In this document: piece by piece, positions 1 through 11,464 of the stretch | How positions within the stretch are numbered: the stretch's first letter is position 1 | Layout: every line of letters starts with the position of its first letter | Assembly (NCBI GenBank): GCA_016630905.1 | Contig: WBMQ01000003.1 | Location: 124,001 to 188,000, forward strand | Length of the DNA stretch: 64,000 nt | Direction: 5' to 3' | DNA from: Capillidium heterosporum | Taxonomy: Eukaryota > Entomophthoromycota > Entomophthoromycetes > Entomophthorales > Capillidiaceae | The notes under the pieces: generated by a model | Told to the model about the DNA's origin: nothing | The model's database searches: none | The model's input: the letters and a program-made list of their open reading frames with translations, nothing else | Translations under genes and position numbers: made by a program

Positions 1-198
1 ATGTAACTGAAGGTCGGATCCTCAATATTGAATACAACTGTGATAGATATTTCATAAGACTTCTATTGGGAAGAAATATACTTTCTGTAGTATGTTTCTA
101 TCAGTATCATAAATGATATAAAATGCTTTGCAAGCTTTACGGTCCGGAGTAGTACTCCATATATCTCAAATATCCCTAACAATTAAGCTTTGCTATGG

Positions 199-260
199 TT
201 TTATTTAAGAGGTATTTTTAGCTTATAAATTTATAAGCTAAAAGTACCTCTTGAATAAAA
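199..260. repeat. 62-bp near-perfect palindrome
   Basis: Two 31-base arms meet directly between positions 229 and 230, with two mismatches by eye. The arms run from a TTTTATTTAAGAGG side to its complement ending CCTCTTGAATAAAA. It lies about 110 bases upstream of the F-box start codon. It could form a cruciform or hairpin, be a small foldback element, or hold a symmetric binding site. The sequence alone does not decide which. Confidence 0.85.
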
Positions 261-368
261 TAGGAATGTAATTTATTAATATTTTCTTATATAAATCGAA
301 ACTAAGAAGTGCCGTCTATCTTTTTAAGTAACCAATTTACAAACTAATTACTTCCCTTGTCTATCGAA

Positions 369-1718
369 ATGAGTGTCAACTTCGACAAGTTACCTAACCA
401 TATCATTGAAGAAGTACTAGATAAATTCGAATTTTCGGACCAGTATGAGTTGCAGTACTGCAGTCGACAATTCAACAACCTTCTATTACCTAAAATTTAC
501 CAATGTATAAGGTACCCCGACATCTACAATGATAAAGGAGAGTTTCAAAGCTGGCTACCCAAGTTTGGTAAGCATGTTAGACAATTGGAGGGTAGCATTA
601 GCTATAACTTTTCTCAAATCCAGCACCATTTCCCAAATGTCAAGAAATTAAGTGCCCAAGGAAGTATCAGCAATACACAAGGGTTTGATATTTTGAAGGT
701 TTTAGATTGTAGGCTCGAGAAGTTCACTTGTAGCTTCAAACATAGTATTCCGACTACTATAGATTTTATTGATATCATCGAAAATGTCAAAGACCTTACT
801 TTGAAATTTGACGATAGCGACTCGGAGAGCATCAACTGTTTGGAATTTTTTTCTATGCTCCCTTTAATAGCATTAAACCTATATCTTGAAGTATGGGACC
901 ACCATCTTCTAGTTGCTATTAATCATAACTTCCCAAGCCTTAAATCACTAAGCCTCAGTATTTTACACGACTACCCTTTGGAAGATATGGTTTCAGCAAC
1001 TTTCTTAAACCTGATCAAGTTAGATATAGAACATGATGACACACAGATGTTTGAAACTATCCCTTTTCAAAGCTTCCCTAAACTCAAAAATCTGGCATTC
1101 TACAGCCATGAAGGGGTATTCATTAAGAACTACGACTTTCTAGTCAAAGCCAATTTAGATTCCTTAACCACCATTGGTTTGGATATACCTTCAATGACTG
1201 TCGACGACACTAACCTTTTCCAGAACCTCAGATGTGCCCTCTTCAACCTAGACAAAAATTTTGACACCAGCTCGATGAACCAGATATTTAAGCTTCCAAA
1301 ACTTATTCAACTCACTTTGGAAGGTCACGTAACTGATCAGCTTTTTAAAGATGTTCAATGCAGTGGTCCACTCCTTAGACTTGAGCTCTTGGGCCAGTTT
1401 AACTTAGGTTTGCACTTTCTCGGCTTTTTGCAGCTTCAGATGCCCAATCTCTGTAATTTCACCATAACAAACGTTAGGCAGTTCCACCTAACTTTTAATA
1501 GCACGTTATTCCAGAGTACTGAGCCTAAATGCCCTACAAATTTCCAATTCAGCCTAGGTCGCTACTTTCACAGCTTTTTGCAGACTCGGATTCTTAATCT
1601 CTCTAATTTTTCTATACCGAACACTGAGATAATCCATAGTGCTGAGCTCAAATGCCTTACTAAACTTCAGTTCGTCACTGTTTCGGAACAGGAAGGTAGG
1701 ATTTATCAATTGGGTTAA
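369..1718 (+). CDS. F-box / leucine-rich repeat protein
   Basis: A single-exon gene of 449 residues. The ATG at 369 is chosen because the reading frame upstream of it offers only a TTG. Residues 4-48 look like an F-box (FDKLPNHIIEEVLDKF, then YCSRQFNNLLLPKIYQCI), the module that docks to Skp1 in SCF ubiquitin ligases. The remainder has irregular leucine-rich repeats (LxxLxL spacing), the usual substrate-binding half of such proteins. Near the C-terminus a block is repeated: FLGFLQLQMPNLCNF resembles FHSFLQTRILNLSNF about 45 residues later. A decayed tandem copy lies immediately downstream. The substrate cannot be told. The F-box call is by pattern only. Confidence 0.75.
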   Translation: MSVNFDKLPNHIIEEVLDKFEFSDQYELQYCSRQFNNLLLPKIYQCIRYPDIYNDKGEFQSWLPKFGKHVRQLEGSISYNFSQIQHHFPNVKKLSAQGSISNTQGFDILKVLDCRLEKFTCSFKHSIPTTIDFIDIIENVKDLTLKFDDSDSESINCLEFFSMLPLIALNLYLEVWDHHLLVAINHNFPSLKSLSLSILHDYPLEDMVSATFLNLIKLDIEHDDTQMFETIPFQSFPKLKNLAFYSHEGVFIKNYDFLVKANLDSLTTIGLDIPSMTVDDTNLFQNLRCALFNLDKNFDTSSMNQIFKLPKLIQLTLEGHVTDQLFKDVQCSGPLLRLELLGQFNLGLHFLGFLQLQMPNLCNFTITNVRQFHLTFNSTLFQSTEPKCPTNFQFSLGRYFHSFLQTRILNLSNFSIPNTEIIHSAELKCLTKLQFVTVSEQEGRIYQLG

Positions 1719-2514
1719 ACGACACTCACCCCAAACATTCGTTAACTTCAACAACCCACTGGAGGGTTATTCGCCCAACATCCGATATTGTAGTTCATTT
1801 TTGAATTATAGGTGAGCAGTGTATTTTATTTAAATAGATGCCTTCGGGTTCTAAATTATATTTTATAGCCCATTAGTAGCCTGCTTTTAACTATGAAATG
1901 ATTTCTTACTTTCCACTATATATTTTTTTCCCAAGATTTGAACTAAAAATGTAACTATAAACTATATAAACTTGAGTTTTGTTATTTATGTATATAAGGA
2001 TTGTAGAAAATACATCTAAGTTGAGTAAATTTAAGTGGCTAGTCTTATCTAGTAATGTAAGATAACTACTTTGAATGGATGTATAGAATGTACAGCCTTT
2101 CTATTTACTTTAGCAGAAATATACATAGCTTTGAAAAATCATTTCGAATTTTTCTATTTCTCTTATTTTGACCAAATCCGGTTGAATTCGATTAAGCTAC
2201 TTGAATAAGGATTGTATACTTGCCCATTTTAACTTTAACTTTTAGCTTACTTTAGAGTTTTGGTAAACTTTATCAACTGAATTTGCAATTTCTAAAAGGT
2301 TTCGTTTGAACATTGTACTTGTTTTAGCTTTAAATTGCACACTTGGGTAATTTATTTCTATTGGATCTATTAAAAGTTTCGTAAATTGAAGATACCACCA
2401 GACAAATGTGATGTAACTCATTTGATAGAATACTAACTCTTTTATTATATAGTTTGAATATTCGCTGAAATTTAAATGAGAGCTTGCCATGTTTATTATT
2501 TTTATCAAAATGAG
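1719..2514. other. AT-rich intergenic spacer
   Basis: This stretch separates the F-box gene from its decayed copy. Its open frames are short and on the antisense strand, and none shows a protein pattern. I see no feature in it. Confidence 0.6.
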
Positions 2515-3630
2515 AGCTGAATTCAGCAGGTTACTCAACTTGATTATTGAAAAGATTTTGGAATTTTGAATTTGCTGATCAGTGCAAACTACAATATATC
2601 AACAGGCGACTCAGTAAAATTCCACTGGGGAGTATATGTGCTAAAATTTAATATTAAGTTAGAAGCCACCATCAGCTTCAGAGTTGGTTATCCAAATTCC
2701 AAGTACACCAAGTATTTAGAAGGCGATGTCAGACCCAACTTTCATCAGATCAAGCAGTTTTTTTAAATATTAAGCTAGACGTTACAAGGGCAAGGATGAG
2801 TATCAAAACGTTCAATTCTTTGAAATTTTTGAACTAAAAACTAGGCAAGTTCGGGTGCGGTTTATATGAGCCTTTTCCAATTAGAATATGTTTCAATCAA
2901 CTTATAAAGGACATTAATAAGCTTGAGTTGAAAGTTTACAACAGCAACATTGAAGATATTACAGTTTTAGACCTTTTTCGAAATTTTATTGAACTCCTTT
3001 GATTTGTGGGTAAGTTTATATGACCGTCATCGTTTATTTGTGATTAATAAAGCTTTTACCATTCTTAAAGTGTTGGTAATCTACATTTGAATCTACAAAA
3101 TCGTAAAAGGGATAGCACCTACCAAATTCTTAAATGTTGTAGAATTAGAAGTACAGGATAGTAACCTATCTATCTTGAAGAAGATCCCTTTCAAAAGTTT
3201 CTCAAAGTTTAAGAACTTCCTGATCTTTGACGATAAAGCTGTATTAATTGAAAATATCAGCTTTCTACCTAGAGCTAGCTTAGCTTTTCTGATCGACATA
3301 TTATTAAATATACCTTTGTTACCAGTTGAAGCTAGTTCCTTTTTCCAAAACCTTAAATCTACCAACCTAGAGTTAAGAAATAACTTTGACAGCGACCCGA
3401 TGATTCAGCTGTTTAAACTACTCAAGTTGCTTTACCTTATGTTGCAAGATAAGATTTTCGATCAACTTTTTCAAGGTGTCAAATACACTGAACTACTTCC
3501 TAGACCCAAGTTCTTAAATAAATTGAACCTAGCAAGCAACTTCCTCGATTCCCTACAGAGCCAGATATCTCACCTCCTCAATTTTGTAGCGAATAATTTT
3601 CAAATTCCAGTCATCCTTTAATAGCACTAT
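2515..3630 (+). pseudogene. Decayed tandem copy of the F-box/LRR gene
   Basis: Read in all three forward frames, this stretch follows the upstream F-box protein in order. At 2525-2600 LLNLIIEKILEF and DQCKLQY match the F-box. At 2890-2990 DINKLELKVYNSNIEDI matches the middle. The longest open piece (3175-3621) keeps KIPFKSFSKFKNFLIF, SSFFQNLKSTNLELRNNFD and KIFDQLFQGVKY, which correspond to ETIPFQSFPKLKNLAF, TNLFQNLRCALFNLDKNFD and VTDQLFKDVQCS of the intact gene. Several stops and frame changes interrupt it, so it should not give a full protein. The 148-residue piece starts inside the repeat domain and lacks the F-box. It is best read as a tandem duplicate that lost function. Confidence 0.85.
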
Positions 3631-5495
3631 CTTTTGCAGCATCCAATTTATATATCCTACCAAGCTTTAGTTTACTACCATTTTGAAATAGGAAGTTAAG
3701 TTTATAAGCCGGATCAGGTGACACTGTCGATACGATGATAGCTTTCACCTAGCATGTCTTTGTAAAATTAAACACATTAAACATCTCAAATCACTTGCAG
3801 ATATGAGATGCTTCAAATAAATATGTTTGATTTAATCTTTTCACTCAGTACATTTTCAAATATAAATATTCTCCTAGCTTATTGCTGTTTCTTTTATTTA
3901 GTTTACAATTTGTATAATTAATAATTTATTATTCAATTATAATTGCAGCTATATAGTTCTTATATTATTAATTTGAAAATAATGCGACTACTAGTTAATG
4001 TAGTGTGGCTATTTGTTCATAGCAGAGACTCGACTTTTTTTTCCACTCCACCTTATCATCCATTAAAAGGATCATTAAAACTACATATTCATCCAAAAGT
4101 CTGATATTTAAAGGCAGTTTTTTAAATGACATGCTCAGCTACAAGGTAAAGTTCACCAATTTCATCTAACATCGTTCTTTCGGTATGGTAATAGCTGGGG
4201 CTTTTATCAACGGAAATCTAAATCATTGAGGACTTTGCAAGTTCACTTCAAAAGACAACCAAGTTGTACGAATTGCTTTACATTATAGAACTTCCTATTA
4301 TGTTAAATGATAGGCATATTTAAAATGAACTATAGGTCAAAATAGATGTTTATCTGTTGTTTTAATCAAGTCTTCAAGCAATTGAATGTAGATGAAAATA
4401 GTTAAAGTTGCTGAATTTACTATGCCAAAATATACAAATATTCAGATTGAGTTCCTAGTACAAAATAGTACTTTTCGATAAGTTTATTTGCATCAGCTGA
4501 CAAGACTTCAAATTTGCAAAAGTCAATATCACTCCAGGCCGTCTAACTTTGAATGAACGATAGCTACATTTGCATTTATATATATAAACTAAATCGGATG
4601 CAGTAGCTAACACTGATACAGCTTCAAATGGATAGCTGCATATCTAAAATAGCTTCTCAATAAAGCTGAAATCCCTTTGATAGCTTTAATCATTTAGCAG
4701 CCAAAAGTTAAATAAATCATCTAAAAGATGGTACACTACATCAAGTTTTAACTGTAATTACTACAAATAACTTTTTGCATCTAAGTTGTAAATAATCTAT
4801 AAGTTTCGATCACTGATAAAGCTTAACTTATCAAACTCTATAACTTTGAGCCAAAGAGAGTCGTAATTATAATTAGGCTTGATGAGACTAATATTTTACT
4901 GGAATATACTTTTTATACACATTTATATCATTACCTTCAACTTTCGACTGCTGTCAAATGCACTACAAAACCTTTTCATCGAATCCAAGTTGATTTTCAT
5001 AGAACTAACATGGTAGCTAGCAACCATTTACTGTCGTAAATTTACCAAAATTTTCAACTTCTTACCATCAGGTTTATCAGTTATCAGTTGTTGGCAGTAT
5101 AAAAGTTAACCAATCAACAATATTCAGTTGTACTTAACGAAGCTTCTTGAAACATTTACTTGCAAGCCAACCTTATAACCACAAGTCAACAAGTTCCAAT
5201 CTAATAAAAACTTGGAGTAGCCTTCCTGATTATTATAAAACTTTTTTACGATGTGCAGTTTCATTTGCATTTTTATCAAACTCTGAACCAATTTGAAATT
5301 TTCATTTATATTATTTGCAGCTTGGCTCCAAAAATTAACAGAATGAAATGTGAATATTTGCCATTTCTGGAAATCCATTCAAAGCTCACTCCCAAATTCA
5401 AACAAATCCTTGTATATTTTAATATAAATTTAAGCCTCTTTCCCTTCACCTCGATCAAGTCTAAATTTACAGCCACAGGCTTACAAAAACACAAT
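3631..5495. other. AT-rich spacer upstream of RIB3
   Basis: About 1.9 kb with no convincing gene. The open frames at 5124-5378, 5253-5663 and 5306-5608 overlap one another on opposite strands and run into the RIB3 first exon or intron. No domain pattern was recognised. Part could be further eroded F-box sequence, but I could not align it. Confidence 0.5.
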
Positions 5496-6342
5496 ATGGT
5501 GACCGACCCACCCACTAACAAATTAGCCTTTTGCAAGGTTGAAGAAGCGCTCAACGATTTTGGTAACAAATGCATTCCCAATCCATCTAAAGTTTGTTTA
5601 AAGCCCAAGGAAACTTTATTATTGCAATGGACAACGAAGATAGAGAGAACGAAGGTGATCTAATCTTAGCAAGTACGTACGCTACTGCTGAAAAGTTGGC
5701 TTTTATGATCCGTTACACGAGGCACCTTTTCTCAACTTTTACCCCGTCTAATTAAAATTTAGTGGCTATTTATGTTGTCCTACCACGGGAGAACGTTTTG
5801 ACCAACTGAAGATTCCTTTGATGGTACCCGAAAATTCGGACCCTGCATCGGCAGCTTATGGAATCTCTGTCGATTTTAAGGAAGGTACATTGTCAAAACT
5901 TTCATCCATCCTTCCTTAAATTCGAAAAGTATTAACACTGAATGTTTTCCAAACTTAGGTTCTACTACTGGTATATCGGCTTCAGATCGAGCTTTGACCT
6001 GCTTGAAACTAGCCGACCCAAGTATCGTCAATCCTAGTGCTTTCTTAAGACCAGGGCACATCTTACCTTTGAGGGCTGTTGACAACGGGGTACTACAACG
6101 TCAAGGCCACACCGAAGCTGCAGTTGGTAAGTTCCATTAAAAATTTCATTTTACTAACTTATTTTCCAAAAGATTTGTGCAAACTTTCTGGTTTATTTCC
6201 TTGTGGAGTCCTAGGTGAAATGGTCAATGATGATGGTACGTTGAAACGTAGGGACGAGTGCCTCAAGTTTGGCAAGCAGCATGGTATAAAAGTAATCACC
6301 ATAGCTGACATGATCGAGTACCGGAATTCGAACCAAAAGTAG
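5496..6342 (+). CDS. RIB3: 3,4-dihydroxy-2-butanone 4-phosphate synthase
   Basis: Converts ribulose 5-phosphate to 3,4-dihydroxy-2-butanone 4-phosphate plus formate, which supplies the four-carbon unit of riboflavin. Five exons are inferred: 5496-5562, 5610-5721, 5763-5884, 5959-6126 and 6173-6342. They give 212 residues, the usual length of the monofunctional fungal enzyme. Family motifs are clear: [12 protein letters not shown] (residues 29-40, metal and substrate site), [39 protein letters not shown] and GHTEAAVDLCKLSG, then [14 protein letters not shown]. The ATG at 5496 places the first conserved helix (KVEEALNDF) at the expected distance. The second intron seems to use a GC donor (5722-5762). 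No GTP cyclohydrolase II domain is fused to it, as is normal in fungi. Confidence 0.93.
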
Positions 6343-8464
6343 ATTTACATTTCAAAACTTTAAACCTATACATATTTCAACAGCATAAGTGCTATTCTTC
6401 ACTAATCCATCATCACTTTCCAATACATTAACGAACCTTATCGCTACTTACAGCTATCCCAAATTTTAGTGGGATACTACCTACTAAACTAGTAAACCAG
6501 CTTTATATTCTTATTCTTAATCAATTAGTAGAATATAATTTAGTTTAAACATACTTTTATGGTTTGAGCTTCGAAGTTTTAATATTCTATATTTTAAATT
6601 TAATAAAAACAGTATTTATTGCATAGTATATATGTTGAATCCTAGAAGCCGCACCATCCTTATATATTGAACTTTTAACAACCTTGGTCGTTATAATCCC
6701 TATCTCTAGGCCGTAGACCTGATCCTTTTTTTGTTTTCTCATATCAACTCTCCATATTCCAGTTTCTCAACTCGTAATCATTTTCTATTAAAAACCTATC
6801 ATACCCACTAAATTTTCTTGATTACCTTTAGTATTTTATTTTTTAGTTTTTATCATGACCTAGAAACTTTGACCATCAGCAGCATAGCATCTAATACTGA
6901 AGTCCTGATAGCTGTAAACTCACCAGCTGCACTTGAAACTATCGCTGGCATTACTCGGTTAAAACAACCTAAGTTTAACTAATTTATATAACAGCTTGGC
7001 TATAAGAATGAATAAACCTAAACCTACCTAATATTGCTCCTGTAGAATACCAAAGGAGTATTTGAACCTTTTGATTGCTACCCAAAGTCTTCATCTTGAC
7101 AGCATTCTTCCTCACTATCCTTACCTGTCACTCATCATCAAATTTTGTTTCCTAGCCTTCAAATAAATTATTTCTCTAGAAAATATCTTGAATTTATAAA
7201 AGCAATGTCACTATGTGATATATCCTTCCCACTCTTTCAGTCTCTTATTACCTCTTAGATAGCCTAGCTACATTTGGGCATCACTTCCTTTGGTCGGTTA
7301 ATGCTACTAATACTATCAACTCTTACAGGTCGACTACCAACCCCCACTTTTTACTTCACTATTGCAGCATCTACTGCTACTTGACCACTATTTAGTAGGT
7401 CCTCTTTTATCCAATCCCAATTTATATCCAAACCTTAGTCCATCTCCTCAATACCTTCCTATACCTAGAGTTTGACCATCATCTTGTGGACTCTCAATAA
7501 CGAACCTTTTCTACCTCACTATCCGTTTTGCCATTTGGAAAGCTCAAGTCCTTGTCATCAATCCAGTGATAGACGTTGATTCTGCTTTCCTTACTTATCA
7601 AGTTATATGTTTAGAATATACTAGCATCATTACCTGGATCAAAAAGCACCGCCCTGGATCTTATGTATACTTTAGATATCACAAGTAATTATAAATCTAC
7701 TCTAAAAGGACTGATTGCTCCTAAGACAAATACTATCGTATATATCCAATATGATTCTGAAACCCATATTTTACAATATTTACAATATAGTATAATTAAA
7801 AGTCGATATATGGCTCACACATTGGAATGAAATAGCAATTAGAGTTTAATGTAGTTCATTTTTAGATCTACCAAACGATGTATGCCTATTTTACTTTGGG
7901 AGATGGATGCTTCCTACCTTATCTTGTATTCTCAAAATTTTAATTGTAGAATAAAATTATATATGCTTTGAATCTTTAGAAATAGTATCCAAGTTGGAAG
8001 AGGCAAAAGCAAGTGATATATCAGTTCCTTGAAGCAGTCAAAGTATGGAGATGCAAATATAAACTGATATTATGTCTCTACTGTAAAGAGAGATGAAAGC
8101 TGTGCTACATTATTTATAAAATCAAATACTCGTTTAAATATATGGAAACTAAGTATATCTTAAAGTCATCTGGTACAAATTAGCAAACGATTAAACCTGT
8201 ATAATAGTTGAAGTATGACACCATCTTTTAGAATCTGCTTGTAATAGCCAAAAGCATCCGAGAACGACAACTATTAAAGATACATTCCTTCCATTCTCAT
8301 TACGTTAAGTACACGACAACTTACATCTTCATAGCTTTTTCAGTTTTTATACTACATCCAAATTGGAACAATCTCAATTTTCCGGCATCAATTTATTTGA
8401 ATGTCCCAAATTCTCAATCAGCAATCGAAATTCTTAGTGGACATCGATTCCAAGGAATTAAATT
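6343..8464. other. 2.1-kb spacer without a recognisable gene
   Basis: All six frames are broken by frequent stops. Around 6650-7600 the plus strand is richer in C and T than the surroundings, but no frame there gives a domain. One short open run near 6855-6980 has a coding-like look, with no start and no homologue that I recognise. Confidence 0.5.
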
Positions 8465-8465
8465 T

Positions 8466-8530
8466 CAATTAGGAACGACACCAGCTAATATATCGATCAA
8501 CAACATTACCAGTATATAAGCAAGTCCAAC
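8466..8530 (+). promoter_or_regulatory. Promoter of the secreted-protein gene (copy A of a duplicated module)
   Basis: An upstream element (CAATTAGGAACGACACCAG) is followed 28 bases later by a TATA box (TATATAA at 8513), then CAAGTCCAAC. The coding start is at 8553, about 40 bases past the TATA box, a normal distance. The same two blocks with the same 28-base gap recur at 10212-10276, which supports this being a functional or recently functional promoter unit. Confidence 0.65.
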
Positions 8531-8552
8531 AGAGCCGTATTTCAAAATAAAA

Positions 8553-9389
8553 ATGAATCTAATAAAGAACATCTTTAGCTATATATTTTTCATATTCTTA
8601 ACCTTCACTCCAGATATCGATGGGAAGGTTACTAAAAGGAGCTTCAACCTAAGATCCCTATCCACCAATGCATACCCATTCAACACCAAACGCTCAACAG
8701 ATTTTAGCAACACATTCTTCACTTCAAGCTTCAAGCGAAACCTGAAGGAAGTGGAGATGATGACCACCAACTTGGTTAGAAGTGTTGCACTGCCAGCTTT
8801 GAAGCAGTCAAACTTAGAACGAAATCTAGTTAAAAGGAGCAAACCATTATTACCACCTCCATCTGGACATCAGTCTACTGCTGAAGCTCTTGCTCGACAC
8901 AATGCCCATCCACATCCAAATAATGTTGTCTATATGGGTGCTTATACAAGTCCCGTAACTCCCTATAACACGCCCACCAACAACCTTGCCTTAGCTCCCA
9001 ACAATCCCCCTAACGTACCCAAAACTGTCCTTCCTCGCAAAATCCCTATGAATATTCATAATCGAATAGTAGCCCAACCAAATGCCAAATGGGTTCAACA
9101 GAAAGCCACGTTCAAAAAGCGTACTGGTCTCAGTAAAATAAACCACAACGATATTAAAAGGAAGAAAGCCAGAATTGAACAAATGAATCAAAGAAAAGGT
9201 ATACCACCGCAAAGAAAAAAACCATTTAGTCTAAAGCAAACATCCAGATACGGCCCGCAACTAAAAAAGAAGTTTGAAACCAAGCTGCAAGCGTCAATCC
9301 AGAATCCCACAAAAGTCAGGTTTCGAAATCATCAAAAGTCGGCCAACTATATGAGGGTTCCTGGGAAGGTGGTCAAGACCAAAGGTTAG
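8553..9389 (+). CDS. Secreted, lysine-rich, cysteine-free protein
   Basis: A single-exon gene of 278 residues. Residues 1-24 form a signal peptide: a Lys-containing N-terminus, the hydrophobic run IFSYIFFIFLTF, then polar residues. The rest is strongly basic, has no cysteine, and looks disordered. Several dibasic sites (TKRS twice, FKRN, VKRS in the first 95 residues; KKR and IKRKK later) resemble Kex2-type processing sites, so the precursor may be cut into peptides. A proline- and asparagine-rich middle (residues about 100-165) links the early KR sites to a Lys/Arg/Gln-rich tail. The protein is not recognised. It could be a cell-wall protein, a secreted effector or a peptide precursor. The TATA box upstream supports a real gene. 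Confidence 0.65.
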   Translation: MNLIKNIFSYIFFIFLTFTPDIDGKVTKRSFNLRSLSTNAYPFNTKRSTDFSNTFFTSSFKRNLKEVEMMTTNLVRSVALPALKQSNLERNLVKRSKPLLPPPSGHQSTAEALARHNAHPHPNNVVYMGAYTSPVTPYNTPTNNLALAPNNPPNVPKTVLPRKIPMNIHNRIVAQPNAKWVQQKATFKKRTGLSKINHNDIKRKKARIEQMNQRKGIPPQRKKPFSLKQTSRYGPQLKKKFETKLQASIQNPTKVRFRNHQKSANYMRVPGKVVKTKG

Positions 9390-10211
9390 GCGATTCTGAT
9401 CGGAAAGTTGTAGATAAAATCTAATCTTCAAGAGAATAACTGTAGGCTGGATGTCCCAAGGAAATTTACTTGGCTTACTTTTCTACAATTAAAGCTTTGA
9501 AACATTTATATACAACTATTTTAGCATTTTATAAATTCATTACTTATATTTACAATAATCATAGTTTCTAAGTAAAAAATGCCATCTACGTAATACGAAT
9601 ACGTACTAAAATATGCACATCAAGATGCTATAGCAGATATTAAATCCATCACTTATGCATTATACAGGTTATAAGTTAGCTATAATAATGCGAACTGGTA
9701 CCTTATACGAGAAGTTTATGTTAGGTTAAGTTTCACAGATATTTATCAGTTTACAAATTGTTGTTCATTATCGAGCTAAATGTACTTGAAAAATCTATTG
9801 AGCACAAAAGATTGGAACTCGATAAAACTTTTGAAAGATCACAGAGGTAAGCTGGTAAAAGGTCTTATATCACTGGCTACTACCTGACATAGTGTAAAGC
9901 ATTATATGTATAGTAAAATTATATATAAAAATAGGTTCATTTTTTTCATTCAGAAACTATAACTTGCATCAATATTTCTTTGAACCTATTTGTAACTAAT
10001 AAACATCCTGCAAAAGCTACAGTTCCTAATATTGAATTGCTATTATCTATAAAACACCTTTTAACGTATGTCATATTATATCTTTATAGTCAAACCGGAA
10101 TTTATAGTTTATTAGAATAGGAACGAACCCACCCTAGCTTTACATTCTACACCAATATATTTACTGCCAAAAAGTTGAATTCTGAATCAAATTTCTATCA
10201 TACATCAATTC
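9390..10211. other. Spacer between the two promoter modules
   Basis: AT-rich, with many stops in all frames. No gene or repeat was recognised other than the module that begins at 10212. Confidence 0.55.
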
Positions 10212-10276
10212 CAATTAGAAACGACACTAGAAAATATACATATATAAAACTTTATAGATATATAAACGAGCCCAAC
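10212..10276 (+). promoter_or_regulatory. Promoter-like module, copy B (no intact gene follows)
   Basis: Contains CAATTAGAAACGACACTAG, a 28-base gap, then TATATAA and CGAGCCCAAC. It matches copy A at 8466-8530 block for block with identical length. No long open frame follows. The first ATG that could be used (10348) opens only about 25 codons. The tract after it is Lys-rich in more than one frame, which would fit a decayed relative of the secreted-protein gene, but I cannot align the coding parts. Confidence 0.55.
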
Positions 10277-11464
10277 TTACCTACCAATTGATAGTAATCG
10301 AACTCTTAAAGTTGAAGCAGGAGCTATTAGTAAAGGAGAAGCAAAATGAAAGCTAATCCAAGGACAAAAAGCCCTCAAAGCACGGTATTTGAAAGAATTC
10401 AGGGTGTCAAGGTGTAACATCACAGTTTGACCTCTCAAAGAGTTCCTACCCTCATCTGATAGTAGTAATCCCAGATCCAATTCTCCACCACCAGCTTACC
10501 AGAAGCCTTAAGTTGCAATCGCAGAACTTTGATTTCTAAATAGCTGCTGAGATAATTTAGGCGGCTATAGGTGAACTTAGAATTAAACAAATGCATCCTA
10601 TAATTCTTTAAAAAAATATTTGACTTTATACCTAGTGTACTTTTCTTACAAAACTCTGCTATATGCTCCAATAGATACATATATTCTTTTGTACATCTTT
10701 AATTCATACTGCTAGCTGAATGAACCGTTTCATTTAAAATTTTAATATATAAGTAATATCTATTTTTAAAGTATGCATTTAATAAATATCTAACTTTAAT
10801 AGTGTGCTTATACTCATACATAAAGACTATAGTAAAGTTTTATAAAGAGCTATTTTCCTTTGTTTTACCATTATAGGTTTGAGTAATCCTCACTATTTCC
10901 TAATTTCTAGGACTAGCCTTTCAATACGAACCCATCTAAGCTGAGCTTCGCACGAGTATGTAACGCACTGCATTACGTACTTGTATGATATTCTTTTTAT
11001 AGAGTCAGTACCGGATGTGTTGCCTAAGGTAAGGAAATAATGATATGGTCAAAACTATACAAGTGTCCAAAATATATTTACACTTTACTCCTTTGTTATC
11101 TATGGGTACCAAAGTTTCTACCAAAATATAGGATGATTGTTGTAGATAATTAGTTTAATTTCTTTCAACACTTTCGTAAACTCAATTAACTTCCCCTACT
11201 TTTACCCATTGAACCCTACAGTTTACTGTTACTGAAGCATACTATTCGTTAGTAATTTGATGATTTCAGGTACAAAGGCAAAAATCCAACTTGGAAATTT
11301 TCAATCTCCCTATAAATTGACATTACCTTTGCACATCTAGTGTTCAAACCCAAGAAGCAGGTATCAGCAACACCCAATTCAAAATCAGAAGTAGCAACAT
11401 AATTTCAAATCTAGAGAGTATTCACTGTATCCTCCAACTATATAATTAATTTATGTAAAGGCAC
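10277..11464. other. Spacer, possible decayed gene at its start
   Basis: The first 300 bases after the duplicated promoter may be the ruin of a second secreted-protein gene. The minus-strand open frames at 10277-10680 look like chance. Nothing recognisable lies from about 10700 to the U2SURP start. Confidence 0.45.

Noticed and set aside
8991-9212. Antisense frames inside the secreted-protein gene (also 8579-8842)
   Set aside because: They lie wholly within a better-supported gene with a signal peptide and promoter.
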